From NCBI GenBank assembly GCA_947462335.1, contig OX381718.1, positions 38,284,976-38,348,975 on the forward strand: a stretch of DNA of 64,000 nucleotides, given 5' to 3'. Of the stretch, positions 23,637-34,535 are shown one piece after another (the stretch's first letter is position 1; each line of letters starts with the position of its first letter). Both the position numbers and the translations under genes were made by a program. The notes under the pieces were generated by a model, which was not told where the DNA came from, did not search any database, and saw nothing but the letters and a program-made list of their open reading frames with translations. The stretch comes from Harmothoe impar. Taxonomy: Eukaryota > Annelida > Polychaeta > Phyllodocida > Polynoidae.

Positions 23637-24575
23637 ACACACAGACAGACAAGGGTAGAGGTCATCCAGGACTACCTGACTCAGGAGTCATGGTGACAAG
23701 ACCCAGATGGGAGTCATGGTAACAGGACACACAGACTGGCAGGAGTCATGGTAATAGGACACACGTACTGGCAGGAGTCATGGTAACAGGACACACATAC
23801 TGGCAGGAGTCATGGTAACAGGACACACAGACTGGAGTCATGGTGTCAGGGCACACAGACTGGAGTCATGGTAACAGGACACACAGACTGGAGTCATGGT
23901 AACAGGACACACAGACTGTCAGGAGTCATGGTAACAGGGCACACAGACTGGAGTCATGGTATCAGGGCACACAGACTGGAGTCATGGTAACAGGACACAC
24001 AGACTGGAGTCATGGTAACAGGACACACAGATTGGAGTCATGGTAACAGGGCACACAGACTGGCAGGAGTCATGGTAATAGGACACACATACTGGCAGGA
24101 GTCATGGTAACAGGACACACAGACTGGCAGGAGTCATGGTAATAGGACACACATACTGGCAGGAGTCATGGTTACAGGACACACATACTGGCAGGAGTCA
24201 TGGTAACAGGACACACAGACTGGAGTCATGGTGTCAGGGCACACAGACTGGAGTCATGGTAACAGGACACACAGACTGGAGTCATGGTAACAGGACACAC
24301 AGACTGTCAGGAGTCATGGTAACAGGGCACACAGACTGGAGTCATGGTATCAGGGCACACAGACTGGAGTCATGGTAACAGGACACACAGACTGGAGTCA
24401 TGGTAACAGGACACACAGACTGGAGTCATGGTAACAGGGCACACAGACTGGCAGGAGTCATGGTAATAGGACATGCAGACTGACAGGAGTCATGGTAACA
24501 AGACACACATACTGGCAGGAGTCATCGTAACAGGACACACAGACTGGCAGGAGTCATGGTAACAGGACAGTGGCA
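23637..24575. repeat. Minisatellite, 27-32 bp unit with 388 bp higher-order period
   Basis: About 30 copies of GGAGTCATGGTAACAGGACA followed by CACAGACT, with or without an added GGCA, cover 940 bp. Length variants (27, 31-32 bp) are interspersed. The marker variant TGGTGTCAGG at 23841 and 24229 shows a block of several units duplicated at a 388 bp offset, so the array grew by segmental duplication. The 80-codon plus frame inside it (24136-24378) is repeat translation. Confidence 0.95.
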
Positions 24576-25296
24576 AAGTGTGACCCGAAAGAAGCAACTC
24601 TTCAACAACTAGTTGCATATAGGCTATAGATAAGAGCATTGCTGTCATGGAAGAGTCGGGTGGGTGGTGGTGGTGGGGGGGGGGATGAGGCTGGGTGTAA
24701 GAACTGACTGAGGCTGGCACTGTCTCCTCCACCATAATGAGGGATGGGGATACGGCCGCAGTGTCACTGCTGTCAATTACCCAGAACCACATCGCTACAA
24801 GGTTATGGAGATAGGTGTCACAGTTTGACACCGGCTTAAACAGCATTACCGTAGACCCCACAATAGCGGCTGCCAAACTCTGCCTCTGATTTAGCCGAAA
24901 CCCCAATTATGTTTATTCGGTCGCTTTGGTACTGTTATCTTGGCAGGGATTGGTTGTTGGGTAGGACTGGGCCAATTAGTGTGTGACTGTCTACTTAGGG
25001 TGAGCCTATGTTGGGCTGCAGTGGTAGAGAATACGTGTTTACACAAGATGGACAGTTCTACATCTGTGCATGTAATGCATGTATATTTATGTCGTTGGTT
25101 TCGAGGGCTGAGGTCCTAAAATCTTCTTTTATTCCTTCTACTCACGTAACATACCTTACTTATATCAAGAATCACCCCAACCTATTGGCAATTTTAACTT
25201 ATTCTAACATTACATCCCTACAGGCCTGTACTCCTGAGATAACTACCAAATGTCTACAATGGCTGAGGTAACCAGCAGAAGCACTTACGTGACAAG
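24576..25296. other. No gene seen
   Basis: The minus frame at 24490-24906 (138 codons) starts in unique sequence and runs into the minisatellite and a G-run. It contains a His/Pro low-complexity block and is not called. Confidence 0.45.
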
Positions 25297-25365
25297 CAGT
25301 TCAGCTCTGCCAGTGGTAGTCTTGTATAGAACTGATATCCAGCAGTGCATTCGACTACTGACCTT
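25297..25365. repeat. Family O copy 2
   Basis: CAGCTCTGCCAGTGGTAGT and CGACTACTGAC match the 8346-8417 copy in order, with GAACTGATATCCAGCAGTG between. Confidence 0.45.
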
Positions 25366-25779
25366 CTTGCCTTTATAATGTTACCTCTGTTTCCAAGTAG
25401 TTCCTTGTGCTTGCCTGCCTCCATGCCCCATTTCTATATACTACTCACACCTCCGAACAGGAGCTACGGACAGTCTGGAGTGAATACTGCGATGGTAGCT
25501 TTTCACCCCCCCCTCCCAACAAGGAATATAGGTAGTATTTTGTAAGACATATATCTACACATATTATGTTTTAAGAAAATGTACCTTGATCAGTGGAAAT
25601 GTGCAGTGAAAATAGCGATAGCTCTCAAAGCACTAAATACGATATAAAATACCTATACGATAAAGTTTTACCTATTATATCGTAATACATTGTACATGCA
25701 GAGTTCTTCTACTATAATGCCTCCCTCTAAGCTCCTCATTTGTGCCCCATCCATGTTGGTACTTACAATACCCCTACGT

Positions 25780-26119
25780 AACCCCCATGTGAGGGGTGTA
25801 GTGCGGCATTCCGCTACGTTAGGCCTGAGGATGGACAGGCCAGGCCGGACCGCCGGTTACCGGCATCAGGTCATTAGGTTAGGTAAGACATGGTGCGCCG
25901 CACATCGATTCAATTTCTCCCTGGACCGGAGTCAATTCGGCTATTAGGAAAGTCTCGTCGAGGCATTTAAATAGACTCCAATTCACGTTCACACCGGTTC
26001 ACCATGGGCTGGCTGGATAACATTGTATGGCCGATGTGGGATGTGCGACGGTGGATGGCGCTGAGATCCCTACCTGGATGGAATTTTAAGTTGCATTTTT
26101 CTGTCTGAATCTGAATCTG
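25780..26119 (+). pseudogene. Decayed 3' end of a non-LTR retrotransposon (RT C-terminus)
   Basis: Frames in this stretch are broken. One frame from about 25904 to the TAA at 26018-26020 reads ...GVNSAIRKVSSRHLNRLQF, resembling the NSLP-SIR-SxxxFKSRL tail of CR1/L2-type reverse transcriptases. It is followed by about 80 bp and a tail of TCTGAA units at 26101-26119. PB1 sequence begins immediately after. Similarity is to a short, loosely conserved motif, so the call is tentative. Confidence 0.4.
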
Positions 26120-26121
26120 TC

Positions 26122-26256
26122 TATCCCCTTTGTCATCATGATGCATGAATGCAGACCTGGCAAGTACATTGCTAGAGAGTCACTCAACAGCTAGGCCAAT
26201 GCATTGGTGTATCCTGATGACAAATGTTGCTTTGGGGCATTATGCCGTCATGATAA
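26122..26256. mobile_element. PB1 fragment
   Basis: CCCCTTTGTCATCATGATGC starts it and GCATTATGCCGTCATGAT ends it. The outer left end is missing where the retroelement tail abuts, and internal hairpins are shortened. Confidence 0.65.
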
Positions 26257-26370
26257 AGTTACTAAGCAAATTATAGGTTCAGATCAAAACTGAAACAGAA
26301 AACTGGGAATGTCACCTAAGTAGAGTGTAGCTTTGTCAAAGGTACAGAGGCCTGGGGTGGGAACCCGTGG

Positions 26371-26432
<62 letters not shown>
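26371..26432. repeat. (TA)n microsatellite
   Basis: About 30 uninterrupted TA units. Confidence 0.95.
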
Positions 26433-26436
<4 letters not shown>

Positions 26437-26689
26437 TTTATACATACACACACCGGGCAGTCTATCCACTTGATGAGAGATGATTATAATCACTTGCACA
26501 GGTATATGGCTTCATTAGAGGCCGCGCTATCTTGGTCAATTGTATGGGGAAGTATTAATTTAGCCCAGATCACCCACCAGTCACTGCAATTTCACATTAG
26601 CAGTTAATAAACCATTTCCTAATCACCCGACAGTGCTGCCCTAGAGCTGCGAGGGGTCCATTTATACAACCAGGCAGCGGTACTGGGTT

Positions 26690-26867
26690 AATATTTAAGG
26701 CACTGGTGCACCAACGCAGTGCCAGCGAATCAACATAATGCACTACCCTCGTGCATCGGATGCAGACCATTCGGGAGTTGACTGCTGAGGTGCTCACTAG
26801 GGCTGCATTTATGCATCATGACGACGACAAAAGTATCAAAGCCGTCATCTGCCCTTAATCTGAAGGG
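26690..26867. mobile_element. PB1 copy
   Basis: TTTAAGGCACTGGTGCACC at the left and the right end CTGAAGGG followed by TTAA (26868-26871) delimit it. CAGGGCTGCATTTATGCATC-type arms are present (CTAGGGCTGCATTTATGCAT) and TGACGACGACAA marks the outer arm. Confidence 0.65.
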
Positions 26868-26943
26868 TTAAGCGGTATACGGTGACATGGCGTGCTATGC
26901 AGGACTGCTGACGACGTGCAGCCTTGGAGGCCCTATATCCATA

Positions 26944-27190
26944 TAAGGCCAAAAAAAAGGTATGTGTAAGGTAACACGGAAAGAAAATGTAGGGTCGGTA
27001 AGTCAGATTATTTTTCTTTACTTTTTTTTTTAAACATGAAAGTACTACCCAGCCTCTCCGAAGACCCTAACATTGACCAGAAAAGGGCAAAATTAGGGAA
27101 ATTTCTTACAAAAATAAATTCTTGCATAAAAAACATAGGGTCGGCCCTGTTTTGATGAACTCGGTCGGGTGGCCTGAAACAGGCCTAGGT
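26944..27190. mobile_element. GGCCAAAAAA element (family L, copy 2)
   Basis: It matches 47234-47475 along its length: GGCCAAAAAAAAGGT, AGAAAATGTAGGGTCGG, AAGTACTACCCAGCCTCTCC, GACCAGAAAAGGGCAAAA and GGTCGGGTGGCCTGAAAC. Ends are loosely inverted (AAGGCC...AGGCCT). Confidence 0.75.
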
Positions 27191-27310
27191 AACAGGCAGG
27201 ACCGGACGGTCAGAGACCCCTGGGGGCGGTGGGCTGCAACAGCCACAGCTACAGTATGGATGATACTCTGTGCAGCATTGGACACACACAGCCTTACATA
27301 TTACATCACC

Positions 27311-27664
27311 GTTGCTGCATCATGCCGACCCTTCGGGAGTGTCTCAACCTTATAAGGTCGGCATGATGCTTGACTGCAGCACTGGCGAGGTACTCACCAT
27401 GGCTGAATTCATGCTTTGTTTGTTTCTTGGTGTAGTTTAACGTCCCATTGACTTTGCAGAGGAGACTTACTCAAGTTTCATTTTTTCACAAGTTAAAAAT
27501 GTATTTCAATGTCCGGAGTGCACGTTGCTGCCAGACTGCCATTAGGTTAAGTTTTCCACAAGTGATGGTAGGACGAAGGGTGATCGTATCCAGGATGATT
27601 GAATCTATGATATCATGACGACCAAGAGCATGATACATTAATGCATTATGCCGTCCATAAAAGG
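27311..27664. mobile_element. PB1 copy interrupted by an unrelated insert (about 27413-27597)
   Basis: The central hairpin CATGCCGACCCTTCGGGAGT with inverse AAGGTCGGCATG is well preserved (27320-27366). The family resumes near 27615 (TATGATATCATGACGACC) and ends at AAAAGG followed by TTAA (27665-27668). The insert contains TTTAACGTCCCATTGAC, reminiscent of invertebrate SINE-like repeats, but its ends are not resolved. Confidence 0.65.
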
Positions 27665-27672
27665 TTAAATGG

Positions 27673-28130
27673 GCCAACCTGTAGGGCCATGGTAATCCCA
27701 CGATTTATAGCCCAACAGAGTAGTCTTGTGTTTTTGTAGCACTCTGTTTAGTTATGAACATTTGTACCTGAGTTGCTAATACCAAATGTATCAATTTAAG
27801 TTTGTAACGTTAGTAAGTAGGTTGTGCGATTTAGGCAGCAAGTTGAAACATGTCTTTGGACGTCCAAATACAGGGTCCATCTGCAGAAGGCATGGTGTAA
27901 GCTGTACGAGATGGGGGTGGTCCATATAACTAACATCTGCTCATCCATCTCGTAACATCTCGTGCTGAGGAGACATTGCGTGAGTTGGAGTGTGACCTCT
28001 GGCAGCCTAAGGTCATATGGTGGATCCCCCCTCCCACAGACAACCTACAACGCCCCCCCCCCGTATCATGGTTGTGGGTGTGGGGTGGGCTGATAGAACA
28101 TAAGTATGCAGCACTAACCATTTACTAGTA
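27673..28130. other. No gene seen
   Basis: A segment near 27669-27720 (GGGCCAACCTGTAGGGCCATGG, shown whole at 22 nt as GGGCCAACCTG and TAGGGCCATGG) recurs near 28650-28700 after a frameless stretch, so it is a low-copy repeat. No protein was recognised. Confidence 0.4.
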
Positions 28131-28313
28131 GAATAGTGCTTTAATGCACTATGCCCTTTATTGCCATGATACATGGATGCAACCTTGATAAATCCACTTC
28201 GTTCACCATACCGGCTAATATACATTTCCAAAGGGTAGTCATGATGCAGTCATGCATTCCTGATGCATTTTTGCATCATGACAGGTAAAGCACCATGTGC
28301 GGTCCTTAAAGGG
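28131..28313. mobile_element. PB1 copy
   Basis: AGTGCTTTAATGCACTATGC at the left and GCGGTCCTTAAAGGG at the right are canonical family ends. The right flank is CTAA, one change from TTAA. The interior is diverged. Confidence 0.75.
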
Positions 28314-29046
28314 CTAAGGAGCTTCCCATGTTCCACACTATGCACATCAACCTCTGGCAACCGTAAAGTGTACTCTGTTTGGACATTTATAAGGCAACTC
28401 TGTATTTTGGCTACCACTGGGCATTCAGTCTAATGACCCTACCACACCCAGGCTTCTAAACGGATGTATTTAAAATTACACACATAATATCATCGTGTGA
28501 CCAAGAATCACTGTTTAAAAGGTCCTCATGTAAACGAGCACTACCATACCCACGAGATCAACTTGTGAAGATCCCTTTGCCGAAAAGGTCCAACATGGAA
28601 ACACTGACCTAAAAGGTTCAAACTATCAGCCCTTGTTTCATGTTAAAGAGGCCAAGCTGTAGGGTAATGGTAATCCCATGATTTATAGCCCACCAGAGTA
28701 GAGGTCTATAGTCAGCACATTAGGGTATTTTCGGATCACCGATGCACAGAGCGATCGATTTGTAAAAAGAGAGACTCATAAAACAAAGAAACAACAGTTA
28801 AACATTAATAGGCTGTCAACTCGGCTGGTATCGTTTCCAGTGGACACCCCCTACTACTGCCAGGTCTAGCCGTGCCCAGCCTGCCCCCGGGGGATTTCCC
28901 GCCCCAGCTATGACGTCAGAGCCTTCCCAGGGGACGCTGGGCCCGTGGGGAGACACCGGTTTGTATTGACTGAGCATCTCTTGACTGAAATGCTGCCGCA
29001 GTATAGTCCAAGCTCCTCTCTAAGAAATTCTCTGTCCCAGCCTTTC
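28314..29046. other. No gene seen; includes a repeat of the 27.7 kb segment
   Basis: 28655-28705 repeats the CTGTAGGGnnATGGTAATCCCA-GATTTATAGCCCA segment found at 27680-27720. The rest is unique. Confidence 0.45.
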
Positions 29047-29210
29047 TCTTTAAGGCAGACATCCACTGTCTCGGCCCCCTCTCTTAAGGTACACACCCAC
29101 TAGCCCCAGCCACTCTCTTAAGGCACACATCTACCATCTCAGCCCCTCTCTTGATACAAGTTTTTAAGTTCCAGCCCATATCTAAAGGGAAACATCCACT
29201 GTCATCCTTT
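29047..29210. repeat. Degenerate tandem repeat, unit about 38 bp
   Basis: CTCTTTAAGGCAGACATCCA and variants (CTCTTAAGGTACACACCCA, CTCTTAAGGCACACATCTA, TCTAAAGGGAAACATCCA) recur four times, each followed by CTGTC/CCATCTC and CCCC-rich sequence. The overlapping short minus frames are by-products. Confidence 0.65.
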
Positions 29211-29379
29211 AAAAAAAGGAGTGTGGAATATATACAAAAAGCCAAAGTATAGCTGTGAAATAAAAGCCTCTTAAAACCTGCTATTTCACTGACTATCGCC
29301 TTGAAGCCAACCGTTTGACCCATTTCACAGGGCACCAGTGCATATAAACAAATCACTCAGAAATGAAAATATTTTTGTC

Positions 29380-29545
29380 GCTCGAATGTCGAAGCGGAGC
29401 AGGAGCCGCGGTAACCAGCCTTCTCACCGCACCGAGAGCGGCCCCAGTGGAGCTCTCCGCCAGAAGAGATAGGAATCGACACCTCACCATTTATCGCTCA
29501 GACGCGGAGGTCACGTGAGAGCCCTGTGTCACGTGACAACCCACA
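29380..29545. promoter_or_regulatory. GC-rich segment with paired CACGTG E-boxes
   Basis: GGTCACGTGAG and TGTCACGTGACA lie 18 bp apart near 29508-29540, in a GC-rich, CpG-containing block beginning at 29385. Paired TCACGTGA sites are bound by USF/TFE/MITF-type bHLH-ZIP proteins. No transcript was recognised next to it. Confidence 0.35.
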
Positions 29546-29659
29546 CTCAGGCCCCCTATCGGGTAGGGTAGGAACCAGTGCCTCTGTAAACATAACTCAG
29601 GCTGGTTAGACGTGCTAGCGGAGGTTACTTAGGGACAAGCGACAACATCTCTTGTACTG

Positions 29660-29742
29660 TACTGCCATTTGGCGTCATGATGCATGAATGCAGCCCCAGG
29701 ACTGCATTCATGTATCATGACATTATTGCAGCACTAGTTCTG
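29660..29742. mobile_element. PB1 internally deleted copy (one hairpin)
   Basis: GGCGTCATGATGCATGAATGCAGCCCC is followed directly by GGACTGCATTCATGTATCATGAC: the outer arm and first hairpin arm meet with the rest deleted. The result is a short near-perfect palindrome. Confidence 0.65.
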
Positions 29743-30073
29743 CATAGAAATTCCATCCATCCACCCAACAATACATTCACCTGCAATATATTTCCCACTC
29801 TGCATCTCAACAGCCGAATATCAGGGTCAGGCATAGTTAGGGCTACAACTTCTCCCCACTTCCCCCCACCCTTTCACCCACTTGTGTCCCAAGTACCTGG
29901 GTAGGTGTGGATCCATACCCTGATGCATGTGCACACACGTAACGCACATTCAGTCCGTGAGTCCCACCTGCCATCTTCACACACCTACCACAATCACGTA
30001 AGGCCGCCATCTTGGCCCCTCAAACTTCAAAGGGCAGCCCCTCCCACTTTTATGGATAGCATGTTGCTTTTAA

Positions 30074-30298
30074 CCTTGTAAAGTAACATTTCAAACGTCA
30101 TGATGCATCGGTGCAGTGCAGGCAGTGTGACTCATCAACATCCATTGGTGTATCATTTGGCCCTTCAGGAGTACAATGAGCTCATAGGGCTAGCATGATG
30201 CGTGAATGCAACGCCGGAAAGAGACTTGCAGGGCTGCATGTATGCATCATGATGACAGCGCCTAATGCATTGATGCACTATGTCATACTTAAACCTAA
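30074..30298. mobile_element. PB1 copy
   Basis: TTAA at 30070-30073 precedes CCTTGTAAAG. Arms CATGATGCATCGGTGCAGTGC and GGGCTGCATGTATGCATCATG flank a middle hairpin, and the end is CCTAAAGG followed by TTTA. Confidence 0.75.
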
Positions 30299-30642
30299 AG
30301 GTTTACTCTGCCATTTTTGTGCCGACTCTGGTAAACCCAAAATGTGTATACATGCCAGCGGGAGTGGGGTCGTCCCCCCCGTGCCAGCCCCTACCTCTCC
30401 CCTCACCATGTATAATAGACCACAGACATGTCCACTTACGTCACCGCCATGTTCCTCCACTGACCAGGCACGGTGGCGCCGCCCTGTGCCGACTGGGTGC
30501 ATTATTCACACGGTGCCGATTAGCGGCCATGATAGGTGAATAATTTAGTGGTGTCGCCCGGCAGGACAAGGCCTGGTAAATATTAATCAAAGTTGTTGAG
30601 GTTGAGTACCAGCGTCCAGGCCCCCCCCCCGCCCCCCCTTAA

Positions 30643-30983
30643 CCCTTTCCCTGCTGGCCTTGAAAAATGTCATTTGGGACTTAACCACCGGCCCTATGCC
30701 ATGAGAATATGCAATTTTGCAAGTATGTGCTGCCTGGGACAGTGGCTAAGGAGTAAAATAAGTTGTATTGGAGACAGAATTTACACCTTTTTGATAAGGG
30801 GACGTAGTAATTATGTTAAATATTTTTGGATTCATTCAAAAATTTGTATTCTTTGTTTCATAGCAGGAGCTGTACTTTAGTGGTACTGCTGCCCTAGGGT
30901 AGCAATTTTGCTGCCCTATGGCAGCAGCGGTTTTTCAAGGGTATTTTAGATGCTGCCCAGTGGCAGCAGCGGCCCTTAAAGGG
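30643..30983. mobile_element. Second TTAA-flanked family (341 bp, CCCTTTCCCTGCTGGC end)
   Basis: TTAA duplications at 30639-30642 and 30984-30987 bracket CCCTTTCCCTGC...GCGGCCCTTAAAGGG. Near the right end CTGCCCTAGGGTAGCA, CTGCCCTATGGCAGCAGCGG and GCCCAGTGGCAGCAGCGG are tandem hairpins. TTAA plus CCYT ends is the piggyBac signature. There is no transposase ORF. It lies 16 bp from the next TTAA element. Confidence 0.7.
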
Positions 30984-31003
30984 TTAATCTAGCCCTTCCT
31001 TAA

Positions 31004-31246
31004 CCCTTTAAGGATGGCATGATGCCTTAATGCATCATGCCCTTGGTCGTCAATATGTATGAATGCAGCCCTGGCGACTAACTCGCCAGTGCTGCATTCA
31101 AGCATCATGCCGACCCTACGGGGTCGCGAAACTCCCGAAGGGTCGACATGATGCACCAATGTAGCACCCGCGAGTTACTTGCCTAGGCTGCATTGGTGCA
31201 TCATGACGACAAATGTCATATTTTAGGGACATCCGTCCTTAAAGGT
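31004..31246. mobile_element. PB1 best-preserved full-length copy (243 bp)
   Basis: TTAA flanks at 31000-31003 and 31247-31250; termini are CCCTTTAAGG and CCTTAAAGGT. Inside the outer arm are hairpin 1 (TGAATGCAGCCCTGGCG...CGCCAGTGCTGCATTCA), hairpin 2 (CCGACCCTACGGG...CGAAGGGTCG) and hairpin 3 (CACCAATGTAGC...GGCTGCATTGGTG), followed by CATCATGACGAC. It serves as the reference for the family in this window. Confidence 0.85.
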
Positions 31247-31250
31247 TTAA

Positions 31251-31506
31251 GGACCGCGTAGTGTTTTAATGTAGCCCTGGCGCGTAATCCGCCTCCAAAC
31301 ACCATTCTGAGCCTATGAGCTTTGGTATATAGACTTTTAAGTCTCTCCAAATTAATACAGGATTCAAATCGTCAACCGACTGACGTCTATGACCAGCTGA
31401 CGTCTGTGACTGGCTGACGTCTATCAATCCTGAGTAAATCGCAAGGGCTGCATTCATGCATCATGACGACCAATGACATACTGCATGCAGCACTATGCAA
31501 CCTTTA
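31251..31506. mobile_element. PB1 copy with unrelated interior
   Basis: It begins GGACCGCGTAGTGTTTTAATG right after the shared TTAA of the previous copy and ends GGGCTGCATTCATGCATCATG-ACGACC...CACTATGCAACCTTTAAA. Between 31292 and 31440 the family sequence is replaced by other DNA. That DNA includes three TGACGTC words at 20 bp spacing (31380-31424). Confidence 0.6.
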
Positions 31507-33330
31507 AATTCTAAATTGAATTACAAAACAGTAAAGCTTCACTCAACAAATCAGAAATTTCATTGCGTCCTTTGAACTCCCCTGCACATTTTATCCCTCC
31601 TCTTTGAAGTCTTTAAAGCATTGAACACGTCAGTCCCACCCAATTCCCTTAAAAAGCGCACACAACCCTCTATGTATGTACAGTGAAACCCTCAATTACC
31701 TCCCTTTTTACCCTATATTATATACACAGGCTCTCATACCCCTACTCGACTCCACTCTACGCTTGTAAAGCGTTTACAGCCTTCCAAACACCCCAAGAGC
31801 ATCCTTCCTCTTCTCTCATTTCTATACTTTATATTAATGACTTTCACACCTTCAACATTTAGGTATGTTGACCTAATCGTTCTGACCTGTAAAACGTCAC
31901 CTACCTCACAATTAAGTTTAGCCATTCATACATCACACATGTATATATTTAATCACATTTTAGTTTCATTGTGAACGTGTTGAGCTTGGTGTTAATTTCA
32001 AAATTTGGAGGTTTGACAGGAGTTAGATATGGTGGTATATAGCGATGTTTGACCCATGGATCACTCATAACCTGTGCACTCTGGTGAATGGGGAGTGCGG
32101 CACGCTGGCACCCTGCACCAAATAACGTAACGGGGTTCCGGCAACATGAAATACTGAAACATGAAACCTAGTGGGCACGTAGGGCTCTGATCACTCTCCA
32201 GTGTAACCAGTGTAGCAGTAGAAGAGTAGCAATCAGTGGTAGTATTTTACCACAGGAGCCCAGGGTAGGGGTGAGTGGGTGTGGACGTGGATAGGATGAT
32301 GCTACATAGGGCTTGACTGACATTCTGTAGAATTTTCCTTTGTTGTAAACTCACCCCCATATATCATCAGACAATAGCCACAGGTGGCTCAACATGGTGC
32401 TACATTTACAGAGAGAATACATCTGTGACACAACAAGCACTGTTTACTTCCCTTCTCTACCACTACCTTTCCCATGGCGCTGCAGCTCACCTGATGTACC
32501 CTTATAATTATATGATAACTAAGAGTGCAACTGGAAAATAGATGAGGCTCGATTGAAATCGATTTCATGGATTCTGGGTGACAAAGGATGCTCAACGATT
32601 AAACTCCCGCCTCACATGAGGTCTATCCAAAGTATATAAAATAACAATAATTCTAGAAAATTCTAGAATACAAAAATGCACTCTAATTGTGTCCAGTGGC
32701 ATAAAGTGAGCAGTCATTGAATTAAATCTGACTGTGTTAGTGCTGTGTATCTGGCAGTGGGACTGGGTGTATATACGTCCCACATCAAATGTGCACACAT
32801 TATTTAGTACATCCCCCAGGCACCCCAGCCTGTGTGAAGTACATTACGGTACACCACCACTGCTACCAGAGATCTATGAAACCTGATTCCATGTTCACAT
32901 ATTCAGTACCTACATAGATATATAGCAGTTAAAGGCAGCGCACCTTGGCTTTCCTCTACTAATTCATAGGTGGAGAATAAGCTCAAATCTGACTAGAAGA
33001 TTTCTCATATCACAGATTTGTTCTGTGAATTGGCCCTGCATATATCAAAACTGCAATTAAGTCATAAAGATCATATATCAACTGCGCATTTAAGTTCACT
33101 GTGGGAATTTCTTTTCTTAGGGACATGTAGAATACGATCCTGATGGTGTATAGCTACTGGTAATGGCAGGGACACGTTTTAAGGTGGAATTAATTCTGGC
33201 AGTGCCGGTGTTGCTAGTGTTGCTATGGCAGCAGCGACCCTATAGTCAGTCGGTTATTCCCAGTCTACATTATTAAACCATGTTCCCGGTAGTCATTGTG
33301 TCTGCGACTGCCAACCATCAGGTCACGTGC
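31507..33330. other. No gene seen
   Basis: Unique, mostly AT-rich sequence. 32218-32262 has a weak family O similarity. No frame resembles a protein. Confidence 0.5.
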
Positions 33331-33420
33331 GTGCCTTCTCCACCAATCAGAGCCCTTCTTTGTGTCAGGTGACCGCCTGTTTACCAATCACAGCCCGTCT
33401 TTGTGTCAGGTGGTCAGTGG
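33331..33420 (+). promoter_or_regulatory. Duplicated CCAAT-box block
   Basis: CACCAATCAGAGCCCTTCTT-TGTGTCAGGTGACCGCCTGTTT is followed by a near copy beginning ACCAATCACAGCCCGTCTTTG, giving two CCAAT boxes (NF-Y type) and two CAGGTG E-boxes about 43 bp apart. This could be a promoter or simply a two-copy tandem repeat. Confidence 0.3.
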
Positions 33421-33599
33421 GCGTCCCAGGGTCAGAGGGGAATTGGGGGGATGGCGGCCAGGGGAATTACAGTCTATGTCCCAGTCCCATACCGCAAATA
33501 GAGAGCAGTCCAGAGCGGACTAGGACTATTTGATATCTAGTCCCTCAGTTTGGGGAACCAGCAAAAATGGCAAAGTGTCATGGATGCAAAAAGAATCCA

Positions 33600-33745
33600 T
33601 TAACAGGAAAGCTTTGGCAGAATGGCACTTGTTTGGAAATGTCGCACGTACAAAACAGTGCTTGTACAAAAGATTGTGGTAGTACAAAATGGTACTTTTA
33701 CAAAATGGTGCTCGTACAAAAATGACACTTATAAAAACCGGATCT
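33600..33745. repeat. Degenerate short tandem repeat (TACAAAAnnG words)
   Basis: GTACAAAA-nTGGTACTTnT variants recur about seven times at 15-25 bp spacing. Confidence 0.6.
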
Positions 33746-33795
33746 TACAATATCGCTTTGATGAAAATAGACTATAACTGTATGGATTATTCAGC

Positions 33796-33940
33796 TTTTA
33801 TGCCCTATGCCCTTTTATCGTTATGATACATGAATGCAGCACTGCCAAATAACTCGACAGAGCGGCATTCATATAATCATCATGCAAAGCTACAAGGTTG
33901 ATACACTCTCAATGGGTCGGCCTGTTACAGCAATAAAGGG
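33796..33940. mobile_element. PB1 copy, right half shortened
   Basis: ATGCCCTATGCCCTTTTATCG starts it, GATACATGAATGCAGCACTG opens hairpin 1, and AATAAAGGG followed by TTAA (33941-33944) ends it. Confidence 0.7.
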
Positions 33941-34535
33941 TTAAATGACTGGGGTGAGCAGCACCAGCCACTGCGCTTGGGCCGAGGTAAGTCGGGGTAA
34001 GCCTAAGGGGGAGGGGCCAGAACTAATGAGTCAAAGTGACAGGTCAGGTCTAGGGACAGGACAGGGGTCATGGAGGAGGTAAGGGAGAGGGCAGGTGAAG
34101 GCTGGGGGTGTCGGGGCTGGGAGAAGGGCACAGCCCCAAGTCAAGGGTCAACAGGGGTATACCACGTGACCAATCTGGTGGCACTGATTGGCTAGAGGAG
34201 CCACCTGTTGGGGAAAGTCATCTTTTTCCCATTCTGCGTGGGCAGTTGAAACCGGCGCAAGGAGAAGCCGGCACAAGGAGAGGTCGGCGCAAGGAGAAGA
34301 TTAAAATAGCAGCCAGGATTATGCTTTAGTGTCCAATGCCCTTGTTCTGATAATTTTATCATCAGTGATAGACGGCTTAATTAATGTCAATACTCGCATC
34401 CCTACAGGTGCATAGCAGTAAAACCCATTTACTTGATTTAGCTCAATGATTTAATGCGGTGAATGGACTATGAAACCTAATAGGTAGATGTAGGGCTTAG
34501 TTCATTTTTCATGAACATGTGCACTCTATGTTTAA

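Noticed and set aside
23637..24575. Regular repeats with short spacers, CRISPR-like at first sight
   Set aside because: The whole unit is repeated with no unique spacers, units vary in length, and the context is a eukaryotic genome. It is a minisatellite.
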